Assembly (NCBI RefSeq): GCF_046764005.1
Contig: NZ_JBKOFW010000009.1
Span: 1-64,000, forward strand
Length of the DNA stretch: 64,000 nt
Source: Oryzobacter faecalis
GTDB taxonomy: Bacteria > Actinomycetota > Actinomycetes > Actinomycetales > Dermatophilaceae
Reading direction: 5' to 3'
How positions within the stretch are numbered: the first letter of the stretch is position 1; each line of letters opens with the position of its first letter. The notes below the pieces were generated by a model. That model saw only the letters and a program-made list of their open reading frames with translations. It was not told the DNA's origin and did not search any database. Below, piece after piece: positions 45,418 to 53,712 of this stretch. The translations under genes were made by a program, and so were the position numbers.

Positions 45418-47271
45418 ATGAGGGCACGACGATCCGGCACGATCCTCCTGGCAGCGATGGCCCTGGCGATCCCCATGGGTTCCGCAGCCGCGCACGACGA
45501 CGTCGTGTACGTCGACGACGGGGTCCTCGACTCCGGCAAGGAGACCCACGGGCACCATGCCCAGCACGGGGGCGACGAGGGCCACCTGCCCCCCGTGAGC
45601 ACCAACGTCGACGTCATCGGCAACCTCGACCTCTTCGCGGGGGCCGAGGAGCCCGGACGCGTCGCCGACGTCTCGGCCTACGGGAACTACGCGTACCTCA
45701 CGGCGTTCTGGGAGCCCGAGTGCGACCGCGGCGGGGTCTACGTCGTGGACATCTCGGACCCCGCGGCCCCCAAGAAGGTCTCGCTCATCCCGAGCCACCG
45801 CGGCACGTTCAGCGGTGAGGGTTCGCAGGTGATCCACCTCGAGACCCCGTTCTTCAGCGGCGAGGTCCTCGCCTACCAGAACGAGATCTGCCCCGGCGAG
45901 ACCAAGGGCGTCGGCGGCATCACCCTCGTCGACGTCACGGACCCGACGAAGCCCAAGAAGCTCGTCGAGGGAGCCGGCGACTTCTCGGTCAACGGCAAGG
46001 CGCAGACCAAGGCGAACGAGACCCACTCGGTGCGGATGTGGACGCAGGGGTCCAAGGCCTACGCCGTCCTCGTCGACGACCTCGAGGACACCGACGTCGA
46101 CATCCTCGACATCACCAACCCGTCCAAGCCCCGCCTGATCTCGGAGACCTCGCTCGACACCCAGACGGCCCAGCCGCCGGGCGCGGTCCACGGTGACGCG
46201 GTCTTCCTCCACGACATGGTCGTCGAGACGGTCGACGGAGTGCCGACGATGCTCGTCTCCTACTGGGACGGCGGCTACGCCAAGCTCGACGTGAGCAACC
46301 CCGCGGCTCCGGTCTTCCTCGACGACACCGACTTCGCCGCGGCCGACCCCGTGCGGCTCGAGGTCGCCGGTCAGACGATCTCCCCCGAGGGCAACGCCCA
46401 CCAGGCCGAGTTCACGCGCGACCGGGAGCACTTCATCGCCACCGACGAGGACTTCGACCCCTACCGGGTGACCGCGACGATGGAGGACGGCACCGAGTTC
46501 ACGGCCATCCAGGGCTCCGACGTCCCGGCCATCGACCCGGACACCAGCCTCTCGGGTCCGACGACCTTCGTCGGCCTGGCCTGCGACCCCGCCGCCGTCC
46601 CGGCGGCTCCCTCCACCACGAGCATCGCCGTCATCGAGCGCGGGGTCTGCGACTTCACGACGAAGGTGCAGAACGTGGAGGGCAAGGGATACGCAGGGGC
46701 CGTCGTCTTCAACAGGACCGGCGTCGACGGCTGCGACACCCTCGTCTCGATGCTCGTCGAGGCCGGTATCCCGGCGGTCTTCGTCTCGCGGACCGACGGC
46801 TTCCGCATCCTCACCGGGGGCGTCCCGGCGGGCTACACCTGCGACGCCAGCGGCGCGGGCACCGCGATCCCGACCGCGGTCGGGGCGGCCGGCCAGGACG
46901 TCGACATCAAGGCGGTGTTCGACGGCTGGGGCTACGTCCACCTGTACGACACCGACACGATGCAGGCGCTCGACGAGTACTGGGTCCCCGAGAGCCAGGA
47001 CCCGGCGTACGCGAGCGGCTTCGGTGACCTGTCGGTCCACGAGGTCGCGACCGACCCCGACGCCGACCTCGCGTACATCTCCTACTACGCAGCGGGCTTC
47101 CGCGTGGTCAGCTACGCCGGCGGCACCCTCCAGGAGGTCGGCGCCTTCATCGACGAGGGCGGCAACAACTTCTGGGGCGTCGAGGTGCACCAGCACCCCA
47201 ACGGCCAGAAGTACGTCCTCGCCTCCGACCGCGACAGCGGGCTCTACCTCCTGCAGTACACCGGCGGCTGA
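45418..47271 (+). CDS. Secreted LVIVD-repeat protein with PA-domain insertion
   Basis: A 617-residue secreted protein. Signal peptide MRARRSGTILLAAMALAIPMGSAAA, then a His-rich stretch (HGHHAQHGGDEGH) that may bind metal. The body is LVIVD-type beta-propeller repeats (VYVVDISDPAAPKKVSLI, ITLVDVTDPTKPKKLVE, VDILDITNPSKPRLI, AKLDVSNPAAPVFL). Between about residues 370 and 495 a PA (protease-associated) domain interrupts them (IAVIERGVCDFTTKVQNVEGKGYAGAVVFN...GIPAVFVSRTDG). The propeller resumes to the C-terminus (YISYYAAGFRVVSYAG). No protease domain is present, so the PA domain probably binds ligand or surfaces. It ends with a strong terminator and appears monocistronic. Confidence 0.87.
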   Translation: MRARRSGTILLAAMALAIPMGSAAAHDDVVYVDDGVLDSGKETHGHHAQHGGDEGHLPPVSTNVDVIGNLDLFAGAEEPGRVADVSAYGNYAYLTAFWEPECDRGGVYVVDISDPAAPKKVSLIPSHRGTFSGEGSQVIHLETPFFSGEVLAYQNEICPGETKGVGGITLVDVTDPTKPKKLVEGAGDFSVNGKAQTKANETHSVRMWTQGSKAYAVLVDDLEDTDVDILDITNPSKPRLISETSLDTQTAQPPGAVHGDAVFLHDMVVETVDGVPTMLVSYWDGGYAKLDVSNPAAPVFLDDTDFAAADPVRLEVAGQTISPEGNAHQAEFTRDREHFIATDEDFDPYRVTATMEDGTEFTAIQGSDVPAIDPDTSLSGPTTFVGLACDPAAVPAAPSTTSIAVIERGVCDFTTKVQNVEGKGYAGAVVFNRTGVDGCDTLVSMLVEAGIPAVFVSRTDGFRILTGGVPAGYTCDASGAGTAIPTAVGAAGQDVDIKAVFDGWGYVHLYDTDTMQALDEYWVPESQDPAYASGFGDLSVHEVATDPDADLAYISYYAAGFRVVSYAGGTLQEVGAFIDEGGNNFWGVEVHQHPNGQKYVLASDRDSGLYLLQYTGG

Positions 47272-47288
47272 CCGCCGGCCGGGCCGAA

Positions 47289-47325
47289 CCGGGCCGGGGT
47301 GGGCGAGGAGCCCACCCCGGCCCGG
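47289..47325 (+). terminator. Strong intrinsic-type hairpin after the LVIVD gene
   Basis: CCGGGCCGGGGTGGGC (47289-47304), loop GAGGA, and GCCCACCCCGGCCCGG (47310-47325): a perfect 16-bp stem. No T-tract, as usual in actinobacteria. The next -10 starts 5 nt later. Confidence 0.8.
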
Positions 47326-47329
47326 CTCG

Positions 47330-47335
47330 TAGGAT
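47330..47335 (+). promoter_or_regulatory. -10 element (TAGGAT) of the DivIVA-motif gene
   Basis: TAGGAT-6 nt-GTG (47342). Leaderless geometry directly after the terminator. Confidence 0.55.
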
Positions 47336-47341
47336 CGGCCC

Positions 47342-47629
47342 GTGGTCCCGCTCGTCCTCCTCGCGCTCGTCGCCGTCGCCCTCGTCCTGACGGTGCTCGG
47401 CGTCGCGAGCGGGCGGGTGCCGGCCGACCCGCTCGCCGAGCCGGTCCGCTCGACCCCCGACCACGGCCTGCCCGAGGACCCGAGCGCCGCCGACATCGAC
47501 GCGGTGCGCTTCGACACCGCGCTGCGCGGGTACCGGATGGAGGACGTCGACCGCCGCCTCGTCGCCCTGCGCGACGACCTGCGCGAGCGGGAGCAGACCC
47601 TCGCCGACCTCCGCCGTCGCGAGGGCTGA
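47342..47629 (+). CDS. Small membrane protein with DivIVA motif
   Basis: A 95-residue protein: an N-terminal transmembrane helix (VPLVLLALVAVALVLTVLGV), a short Pro-rich linker, then the DivIVA-like segment FDTALRGYRMEDVDRRLVALRDDLREREQTLADL. The G-Y-R-x-x-x-V-D motif is the membrane-binding/polar-targeting core of DivIVA/Wag31, and the remainder is a coiled coil. Such proteins are thought to sit at the division site or poles. The SRPBCC gene follows after 3 nt. The same DivIVA motif recurs at the N-terminus of the glycosyltransferase-like protein two genes later. Confidence 0.75.
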   Translation: MVPLVLLALVAVALVLTVLGVASGRVPADPLAEPVRSTPDHGLPEDPSAADIDAVRFDTALRGYRMEDVDRRLVALRDDLREREQTLADLRRREG

Positions 47630-47632
47630 CCC

Positions 47633-48100
47633 GTGGCGTTCACCGTGACCCGTCAGACCCCGCTCGCGCCGGACCGGGCCTTCGCCGCCGTGTCCGACCT
47701 CGCCGAGCACACCCGGCACGTCCCGTTCACCGACGTCGCCGTCCCCGAGCGCGGGCTCGCCCTCGGCGCCGAGGTCGTCGCGTGGACCCGCCTCGGCCCG
47801 CTCCGGGCCGCCGACCGGATGCTCGTCACCGCCCTCGACCCCGGGCGCCGGGTCCGCGTCGTCAAGACCGGGCGCTGGCTGCGGGGCTGGGCCGACATCG
47901 AGGTCGTCGCCGACCCGTCGGCACCGGGCGCCACCACCGTGTCCTGGCGCGAGGAGCTCTGGCTGCCCGGTCTGCGCACCCTGACCCGTCCGCTCGGTGA
48001 CCGGCTGGGGGCCGTCCTGTTCGGGCGTCTCGTCGACGGGCTGCTCCGGCGGGCCGAGGCCGAGGCCGTGCGACCCGCGGGACCGGAGGGGGCGTCGTGA
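47633..48100 (+). CDS. SRPBCC-family (START-like) protein
   Basis: A 155-residue protein from GTG 47633. The polyketide-cyclase/START-like helix-grip pattern is present (FTVTRQTPLAPDRAFAAVSDLAEHTRHVPFTDVAV at the start, ending in VLFGRLVDGLLRRAEAEA). It has a hydrophobic ligand pocket in known relatives; no specific ligand can be predicted. It lies in the DivIVA-motif/membrane protein cluster and overlaps the next gene by 4 nt (GTGA). Confidence 0.78.
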   Translation: MAFTVTRQTPLAPDRAFAAVSDLAEHTRHVPFTDVAVPERGLALGAEVVAWTRLGPLRAADRMLVTALDPGRRVRVVKTGRWLRGWADIEVVADPSAPGATTVSWREELWLPGLRTLTRPLGDRLGAVLFGRLVDGLLRRAEAEAVRPAGPEGAS

Positions 48101-50178
48101 CCTGGGCCGTCCTCCTCGCCCTCCTCGGCGTCGCCGTCGTCGCGACGGTCGCCTGGGCCCTCGGCCGGCCACGGCCTGCCGCCGCGGACGCGCCCCCGCC
48201 GGACCCGGACACCTTCCGTCCGCAGCTGCGCGGCTACCGGATGGAGCAGGTCGACGCGGTCGTCGACCGCCTCGAGGCGCGCGTCGCCCAGCACGACCGC
48301 GCCATCGCCGCCCTGCGCGGAGAGGTGCCGCCCCCGGCCGAGGGGACCCGGGTGGCGGCCGAGGAGCCGCCCCCTGAAGGCGGTCCGGCAGCCGCCCGCC
48401 ACACCTCGGCTGCCGGACGCCCCGCGCGTGACGCCGCCCGGCCGCTGCCCCTGCGCCGATCCGACCTCCTCGCCCCGCTCGCCTACCTGCTGACCGCGGT
48501 GTGGGTGATGTCCGGGCTCCTCGCCGCGCCGCGCACCGGCCACCTCTCGCAGGGCGTGCAGGACCAGCAGGCGTTCGAGTGGTACTTCGGCGCCACCGCG
48601 CACAACCTCGTGACGTTCTCGAACCCGCTCTTCAGCGACCTGCAGAACTACCCCGAGGGCGTCAACCTCATGGCGAACGCCTCGGTCCTCGGCCTCGGGG
48701 TCCCGCTGGCGCCGGTCACCCTGCTGGCCGGGCCGCAGTGGACCTTCATCCTCGTCGAGCTGCTCGGCCTCGCCCTCACCGCGACCGCCTGGTTCTGGCT
48801 GTTCCGTCGCCACCTCGCCGTGCACCCGCTGGCCGCGGCCCTCGGCGCCGGGTTCGCCGGCTTCGCCCCCGGCCTCGTGAGCCACGCGAACGGCCACCCC
48901 AACTTCGTCGCCCAGTTCCTCGTCCCCCTCATCCTCGACCGCCTGCTACGCCTCGCCGGCCCCGGAGGGCGGACCCTGCGCGACGGCGTCGTGCTCGGCC
49001 TCCTCGTCGTCTGGCAGGTGTTCATCGGTGAGGAGGTGCTCCTCCTCACCGCGCTCGGGGTCCTCGTCGGCGGCCTGGTCCTCCTCGCCCACGGACGTGT
49101 CGAGTGGCGGCGCTTCCTCCCCGGCGTCGGGCTCGGCGCAGCGCTGGCCGGCGTCCTCGTCGCGTTCCCCCTGTGGTGGCAGTTCGCCGGCCCGCGCAGC
49201 TACGGCTCGATCTGGCACCCACCGGCCGGAAACGACCTCACCCAGCTGTGGGGGAGGGCCACCCGCAGCCTGGGCGCCGACCCGTGGGCCTCGGCCGCGG
49301 TGTCGATGAACCGCACCGAGGAGAACTCCTTCTTCGGGATCCCGCTGCTCGTCGCCGCGCTGCTCGTCAGCGTCGTCCTCTGGCGCCGCGTGGAGGTCCG
49401 GGCCCTCGCCGTCGTCGTCGTCGTCGCGTGCTGGCTCTCCCTCGGCGAGGAGGTCACGGTCGCCGGTGAGCCGACCGGCGTCCCCGGGCCGTGGGCGCTG
49501 CTCGAGCGTCTCCCCGTCGTCGAGAACGTCCTGCCCACCCGCCTGACGCTCATCGCCGTGCCGGCCCTCGGCGCCCTCCTGGCGCTCGGGACCGAGCAGG
49601 TCCGCCGCCGGGTCGCGCGGGCCGGGGGAGGGCGCGGTGCCGGCCTCGCCGTCGCCGGGGCGGCCGCCGCGCTCGTCCTGCTGCCCGTCGTCCCGACGCC
49701 CCTCGTCGTCGAGCCGCGCGCCCCGATGCCCCAGTTCTTCCGCGACGGGTCGTGGCGGGAGTGGGTCGACGAGGGCGGCTCGGTCCTCGCGGCGCCGCCG
49801 CCCTGGGTCGCCGACACGCGGGCCCTGGAGTGGCAGGCCGAGGCGCGGTGGGGGTTCCCCGTCGTCGCCGGCTACTTCGTCGGCCCCGACCCCTCTCCCG
49901 AGCGCACGGGCCAGTACGGCGCGACACCCACCGCCTTCACCCAGTGGCTCGGCGAGATCACGACGTCCAACGTCGCGCGGCGGGCCTCCGACGGCGAGGT
50001 CGAGACCTTCGAGGAGCACCTGCGTGCCGGCCGCGTCGACGCCGTCGTCCTCCCCGAGGCCCGCCCCGAGGCCGCGGCCCTCCTCCGCTCCCTCACCGAC
50101 GTGCTCGGTGAGCCCACGGTGCACACCGGAGGGGTGTACCTCTGGGACGTGAGGACGGTGACCGATGGCGCTGGCTGA
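48097..50178 (+). CDS. Membrane glycosyltransferase-like (GT-C type) protein with N-terminal DivIVA motif
   Basis: A 693-residue protein from GTG 48097. Residues 1-85 are a TM helix plus PQLRGYRMEQVDAVVDRLEARV, nearly a copy of the small DivIVA-motif protein two genes upstream. After a Pro/Ala-rich linker comes a polytopic region of about 10-11 helices resembling GT-C enzymes: an acidic loop (QDQQAFEWYFGATAHNLVTFSNPLF, NYPEGVNLMAN), a VSHANGHPNFVAQFLVPLILD helix, and an external C-terminal domain (WQAEARWGFPVVAGYFVGPDP). GT-C enzymes use polyprenyl-phosphate sugars on the outer membrane face. The fusion of a polar/septal targeting motif to such an enzyme is unusual. It overlaps the following membrane gene by 14 nt. 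Confidence 0.75.
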   Translation: MTWAVLLALLGVAVVATVAWALGRPRPAAADAPPPDPDTFRPQLRGYRMEQVDAVVDRLEARVAQHDRAIAALRGEVPPPAEGTRVAAEEPPPEGGPAAARHTSAAGRPARDAARPLPLRRSDLLAPLAYLLTAVWVMSGLLAAPRTGHLSQGVQDQQAFEWYFGATAHNLVTFSNPLFSDLQNYPEGVNLMANASVLGLGVPLAPVTLLAGPQWTFILVELLGLALTATAWFWLFRRHLAVHPLAAALGAGFAGFAPGLVSHANGHPNFVAQFLVPLILDRLLRLAGPGGRTLRDGVVLGLLVVWQVFIGEEVLLLTALGVLVGGLVLLAHGRVEWRRFLPGVGLGAALAGVLVAFPLWWQFAGPRSYGSIWHPPAGNDLTQLWGRATRSLGADPWASAAVSMNRTEENSFFGIPLLVAALLVSVVLWRRVEVRALAVVVVVACWLSLGEEVTVAGEPTGVPGPWALLERLPVVENVLPTRLTLIAVPALGALLALGTEQVRRRVARAGGGRGAGLAVAGAAAALVLLPVVPTPLVVEPRAPMPQFFRDGSWREWVDEGGSVLAAPPPWVADTRALEWQAEARWGFPVVAGYFVGPDPSPERTGQYGATPTAFTQWLGEITTSNVARRASDGEVETFEEHLRAGRVDAVVLPEARPEAAALLRSLTDVLGEPTVHTGGVYLWDVRTVTDGAG

Positions 50179-51463
50179 GGTCGAGCACGCGGAGACGGTG
50201 CGGCTGAACCCGCTGACGTCGGCGGGGCGGCACGCCATCGGCGCGCGCGCCCTCCGCCACCCGGTGCTCACCGTGCTCGCCGTGTACGCGGTCTCGCGGG
50301 TCGTCTCGCTGGCCGCCGTGTGGGCCGCCGCGCAGTGGTTCCAGAACCCCGCCGGCGTCGGCCACGCCGACCCGAACATCGGCGACATGTTCGGCCTCTG
50401 GGACGGGGTCTGGTACGAGCGCATCGTCCGCGACGGCTACCCCGTGCCCCTGCCCGTCGACGCCGACAACGGTCGGATCACCTACAGCGCGTGGGCGTTC
50501 TACCCGCTCTACCCCTACCTCGTGAAGGGCCTCATGCTCGTCACGGGGATGGGGTTCACCCTCGCGGGCGGCGTCCTCAACGTCGTGCTCGGCGGGGGCG
50601 CGGCGGTCCTCATCTGGGCCCTGCTGCGCAGCGGCGTCCACGCCGACCGGCAGCCCCAGCGCGAGCGCCTTGCCCTCGTCGCCGCCTGCCTGTGGTGCTT
50701 CTACCCGACGACCGCGGTGATGCTCAAGCCGTACACCGAGGCGCTCGCCGTCCTCCTCGTCGCGCTCGCCCTCCTCCTCCTCGTCCGGCGCAGCTACCTG
50801 TGGGTCGCCGTGGTCTCCGTCCCCCTGGGGTTCACCCGCGGCGTCGCGCCGGCCCTCGGCGCCGCCGCCCTCATCCACCTGGTCGTCCGCTGGCGCGAGG
50901 ACCGCGCGGCCGGGGTGCGCCCGCTCGAGGGCCAGCGGGCCAGCGCCGTCGTCATGCTCGGGATGCTCGGCCTCAGCGGCATCGCCTGGCCGGTCGTGGC
51001 CGGCCTCGCCACGGGGGTGCCGACGGCGTTCTTCGACGTCCAGGCGGCCTGGGGCCAGCGACCCGACAAGGGCCCGTTCGTCCTGTGGCTGGAGTGGGCG
51101 TGGGACGGCAAGGGGCTGTTCGGGGTCCTCGTGCTCCTCGCCCTCGTCGGCACCTACATCGCGCTCGTCCTCGGCCGGCACGGCCGCTGGATCTCCATCG
51201 AGGCCCGCGCGTGGGCGCTCGCGTACCCGCTCTACCTCTTCGCGGTGGTCCGACCCATCACGAGCATGTGGCGCTTCCTCCTCCTCGACGTGCCGCTCGC
51301 GGCGCTCCTCGCGTCGGTCGCGATGCGCACGGCGAACGGGCAGTCGGTGGTGCCGCACTGGCGGCGACGGGTCGGCGTCGTCCTCCTCGTCCTCCTCGGC
51401 GGGCTCGTGTGGTGGACCTGCGCGCTGCTCGTCTACACCCCGTGGGGGTCCTTCCCGCCCTGA
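50165..51463 (+). CDS. Integral membrane protein, mannosyltransferase (PIG-V/GT-C)-like
   Basis: A 432-residue polytopic protein from ATG 50165, about ten helices. The loop after helix 1 carries GLWDGVWYERIVRDGYP and FYPLYPYLVKGLML, the pattern of PIG-V-like glycosyltransferases (WD..WY..I...GY..AFFPLYP). These use polyprenyl-phosphate mannose on the outer side of the membrane. The 14-nt overlap with the DivIVA/GT-C gene suggests joint work on one glycoconjugate, presumably a cell-envelope mannan or glycoprotein. The acceptor is not predictable. Confidence 0.8.
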   Translation: MALAEVEHAETVRLNPLTSAGRHAIGARALRHPVLTVLAVYAVSRVVSLAAVWAAAQWFQNPAGVGHADPNIGDMFGLWDGVWYERIVRDGYPVPLPVDADNGRITYSAWAFYPLYPYLVKGLMLVTGMGFTLAGGVLNVVLGGGAAVLIWALLRSGVHADRQPQRERLALVAACLWCFYPTTAVMLKPYTEALAVLLVALALLLLVRRSYLWVAVVSVPLGFTRGVAPALGAAALIHLVVRWREDRAAGVRPLEGQRASAVVMLGMLGLSGIAWPVVAGLATGVPTAFFDVQAAWGQRPDKGPFVLWLEWAWDGKGLFGVLVLLALVGTYIALVLGRHGRWISIEARAWALAYPLYLFAVVRPITSMWRFLLLDVPLAALLASVAMRTANGQSVVPHWRRRVGVVLLVLLGGLVWWTCALLVYTPWGSFPP

Positions 51464-51474
51464 CCGGCCCAGAT

Positions 51475-51503
51475 TTCGTCCTGTCGCACGGCTACGGGAT
51501 AAT
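51475..51503 (+). promoter_or_regulatory. Promoter of the DUF3117 gene (TTCGTC-17-GATAAT)
   Basis: GATAAT (51498-51503) is close to the sigma-70 consensus; TTCGTC (51475-51480) is 17 nt upstream. A leader of about 75 nt follows, with GGAAGGA before the ATG at 51586. Confidence 0.5.
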
Positions 51504-51585
51504 GGACGCCTGAACCGGCGGTACGGCGCCGGTCGCGAACGCGGCGCACCTCGGGAGTGACCGCGACGAGGGAAGGATTTCAGCC

Positions 51586-51759
51586 ATGGCGGCAATGAAG
51601 CCGAGGACGGGCGACGGCCCGCTCGAGGTCACCAAGGAAGGTCGCGGCATCGTGCTGCGCATGCCCCTCGAGGGCGGCGGCCGGCTCGTCGTCGAGATGA
51701 CCCCGGACGAGGTGCGCGCGCTCGGCGAGGCCATCGACAACTGCGAGGGCCTGAACTGA
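51586..51759 (+). CDS. DUF3117 conserved small actinobacterial protein
   Basis: A 57-residue protein: MAAMKPRTGDGPLEVTKEG, then RGIVLRMPLEGGGRLVVEMTPDEVRALGEAIDNCEGLN. It is nearly invariant across Actinobacteria (DUF3117) and always short. The fold is predicted small alpha/beta; the function is unknown. A GGAAGGA Shine-Dalgarno precedes the ATG. It is flanked by its own promoter and a strong hairpin, so it is an independent, probably well-expressed unit. Confidence 0.93.
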   Translation: MAAMKPRTGDGPLEVTKEGRGIVLRMPLEGGGRLVVEMTPDEVRALGEAIDNCEGLN

Positions 51760-51778
51760 CCTCTCCGCCCTGACTGCC

Positions 51779-51810
51779 CGAGGCCCCCGCCGATGCCGGT
51801 GGGGGCCTCG
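51779..51810 (+). terminator. Hairpin terminator after DUF3117
   Basis: CGAGGCCCCC (51779-51788) pairs with GGGGGCCTCG (51801-51810), extended by one G-T and two C-G pairs around a 6-nt loop, about 13 bp. Next -10 is 14 nt away. Confidence 0.75.
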
Positions 51811-51823
51811 TCGCGTCACGGGC

Positions 51824-51829
51824 TAGGGT
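51824..51829 (+). promoter_or_regulatory. -10 element (TAGGGT) of pepA
   Basis: TAGGGT-6 nt-GTG (51836). Leaderless geometry. Confidence 0.55.
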
Positions 51830-51835
51830 CGCCGG

Positions 51836-53353
51836 GTGCCCCGCGACGACGCCATCCTCGACCCCCGTACCTCCGCCTGGTCGGTGACGACCGGTCTCGA
51901 GGACGCCCTCGCGGCGATCCCGCCCCGGTCCGCCGAGGACGCCGTGCTCGTCGTCCCGGTGGGGGAGGACGCGGCCGCCACCCTCGCGCCCCTCACCGCG
52001 CTCGGGCTCGACGCCGACCTCGTCGTCGCCACCCACGAGCCGTCCTCCACCGCCGGTGCCGTCACCACCGTGCCGCTCGCGCCGGGCGCGCACCCGGTGC
52101 GCCGCATCGTCCTCGTGGGCTCCGGTGACGGGTCGCCCCGCGCGTGGCGGACCGCCGGGGCCGCGGTCGGCCGGGCAACGCGCGGGCGCGGCCGTGTCGT
52201 CCACGCCGTCGGCGACGTCGCCGGCTCCGACGGGCTCCCCGCGTGGGTCGAGTCCGTCGTCCTCGCCTCGTGGACGACACCCCGCTGGCGCAGCGACGGC
52301 GCGCAGGCCGGTGCCGTGCCGGCCCGGGAGGTCGTCGTCACCGGCACCGACGCGTCGGCAGCGGTCGAGCACGCCGTCGTCCGCGCCCGGGCCCAGCTCG
52401 TCGCGCGCGGCCTGGCACACACCCCCTCCAACACGAAGAACCCCGCCTGGATGGCGCGCCAGGCCCGCGTCGTGGCCCGCGGCGCCGGGCTCGACGTCAC
52501 CGTGTGGGACGAGCGGTCCCTGCGGCGCGACGGGTTCGGCGGCCTCCTGGCCGTCGGCGGCGGCTCGGCCACCCCGCCGCGGCTCGTCCGGCTCGACCAC
52601 GAGCCCGTCGGCGCGACGGCCACGACCCCGCGCGTCGTCCTCGTCGGCAAGGGCATCACGTTCGACACCGGTGGCCTGCAGGTCAAGCCGGCCGACGGCA
52701 TGCTCGGCATGAAGACCGACATGTCCGGGTCAGCGGTCGTCCTCGCGGTCCTCGCGGCCTGCCGCGCCCTCGACGTCCGGGTCCGGGTCACCGGGCTGCT
52801 CGCCCTCGCCGAGAACGCCGTCGACGGTGCGTCCTACCGTCCCGGCGACGTCGTGACCCACTACGGCGGGACCACGGTGGAGATCGGCAACACCGACGCC
52901 GAGGGCCGCATCGTGCTGGCCGACGCCCTCGCCTACGCCGACGCCGAGCTCGACCCGACCTGGCTCGTCGATGTCGCCACCCTCACCGGCGCCGCCCGCA
53001 TCGCGCTCGGCCGCGTCGCCGCGCCGGTCTTCGCGAACGACGACGCCCTGCGTGACGCGCTCGTGGACGCCGGCACCTCGACTGGTGAGACGCTGTGGCC
53101 GATGCCGTTGTCCGACACCTACCGTCGAGCTCTCGACTCCGACGTCGCCGACCTCACCCACATCGCTCCCGGTGTGGGGGGCGGAGCGGTGACGGCGGCC
53201 CTCTTCCTCCGCGAGTTCGTCGGGGCACGCCGCTGGGCGCACCTCGACATCGCGGGAACGGGCCGCTCGGACGTCGACGCGGGCACCGACGCCAAGGGGG
53301 CGACCGGGTTCGGGACGAGACTGTTGCTGCGGTGGCTGGAGGAGATGCGCTGA
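51836..53353 (+). CDS. pepA: Leucyl aminopeptidase (M17 family)
   Basis: A 505-residue protein. The C-terminal catalytic domain has VGKGITFDTGGLQVKPADGMLGMKTDMSG (metal Lys/Asp/Asp) and GNTDAEGRIVLADALAYAD (metal Asp/Glu plus Arg), the full M17 signature binding two metal ions. The N-terminal domain (1-150) is the usual alpha/beta hexamer-forming part. It removes N-terminal residues from peptides in the cytosol, fitting the peptide-import operon at 24-30 kb, though it is not linked to it. The start GTG 51836 comes from the leaderless -10. The next gene overlaps by 1 nt (TGATG). Confidence 0.94.
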   Translation: MPRDDAILDPRTSAWSVTTGLEDALAAIPPRSAEDAVLVVPVGEDAAATLAPLTALGLDADLVVATHEPSSTAGAVTTVPLAPGAHPVRRIVLVGSGDGSPRAWRTAGAAVGRATRGRGRVVHAVGDVAGSDGLPAWVESVVLASWTTPRWRSDGAQAGAVPAREVVVTGTDASAAVEHAVVRARAQLVARGLAHTPSNTKNPAWMARQARVVARGAGLDVTVWDERSLRRDGFGGLLAVGGGSATPPRLVRLDHEPVGATATTPRVVLVGKGITFDTGGLQVKPADGMLGMKTDMSGSAVVLAVLAACRALDVRVRVTGLLALAENAVDGASYRPGDVVTHYGGTTVEIGNTDAEGRIVLADALAYADAELDPTWLVDVATLTGAARIALGRVAAPVFANDDALRDALVDAGTSTGETLWPMPLSDTYRRALDSDVADLTHIAPGVGGGAVTAALFLREFVGARRWAHLDIAGTGRSDVDAGTDAKGATGFGTRLLLRWLEEMR

Positions 53354-53709
53354 TGAACGCGGGTTACGGACTGACGGTGCGGTGGTCCCTGGAGGACGCC
53401 CCGGACGACGCCCCGGACCAGCTGCGCGAGTACGTCGTCGGGACCTCGATCGCGCGCTTCATGTTCCTCGACGGCCTCGCCTTCAAGGTGTGGCGGATGC
53501 GCGAGGGCGAGTGGTTCGAGGGCACCTACGTCTTCGACAGCGAGCAGGAGCGCCAGGTCTTCCGTGACGGGTTCGAGCAGGGCGCGGCGCAGGCGCCGGG
53601 GAGCGCCATCATCGGGTCGGCGCCCACCGACATCGAGGAGTGGGAGGTCGTCGCGATCGCCGAGGGCCCGGCCGGCTTCCGCCGGGGCGCGGGCCCGTCG
53701 GTCAGCTAG
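53353..53709 (+). CDS. Conserved hypothetical protein, possible ABM-like fold
   Basis: A 118-residue protein from ATG 53353, overlapping the pepA stop (TGATG). It contains GLTVRWSLEDAPDDAPDQLREYVVGTSIARFMFLDGLAFKVWRM, then EGTYVFDSEQERQVFRDGFEQG and IIGSAPTDIEEWEVVAIAEG. The alternation of strand, helix with conserved Arg, and EGTYVF... strand resembles the YdhR/ABM ferredoxin-like monooxygenase fold. That is a low-confidence impression. It converges with the O-methyltransferase gene, with 3 nt between stops. Confidence 0.6.
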   Translation: MNAGYGLTVRWSLEDAPDDAPDQLREYVVGTSIARFMFLDGLAFKVWRMREGEWFEGTYVFDSEQERQVFRDGFEQGAAQAPGSAIIGSAPTDIEEWEVVAIAEGPAGFRRGAGPSVS

Positions 53710-53712
53710 GGG

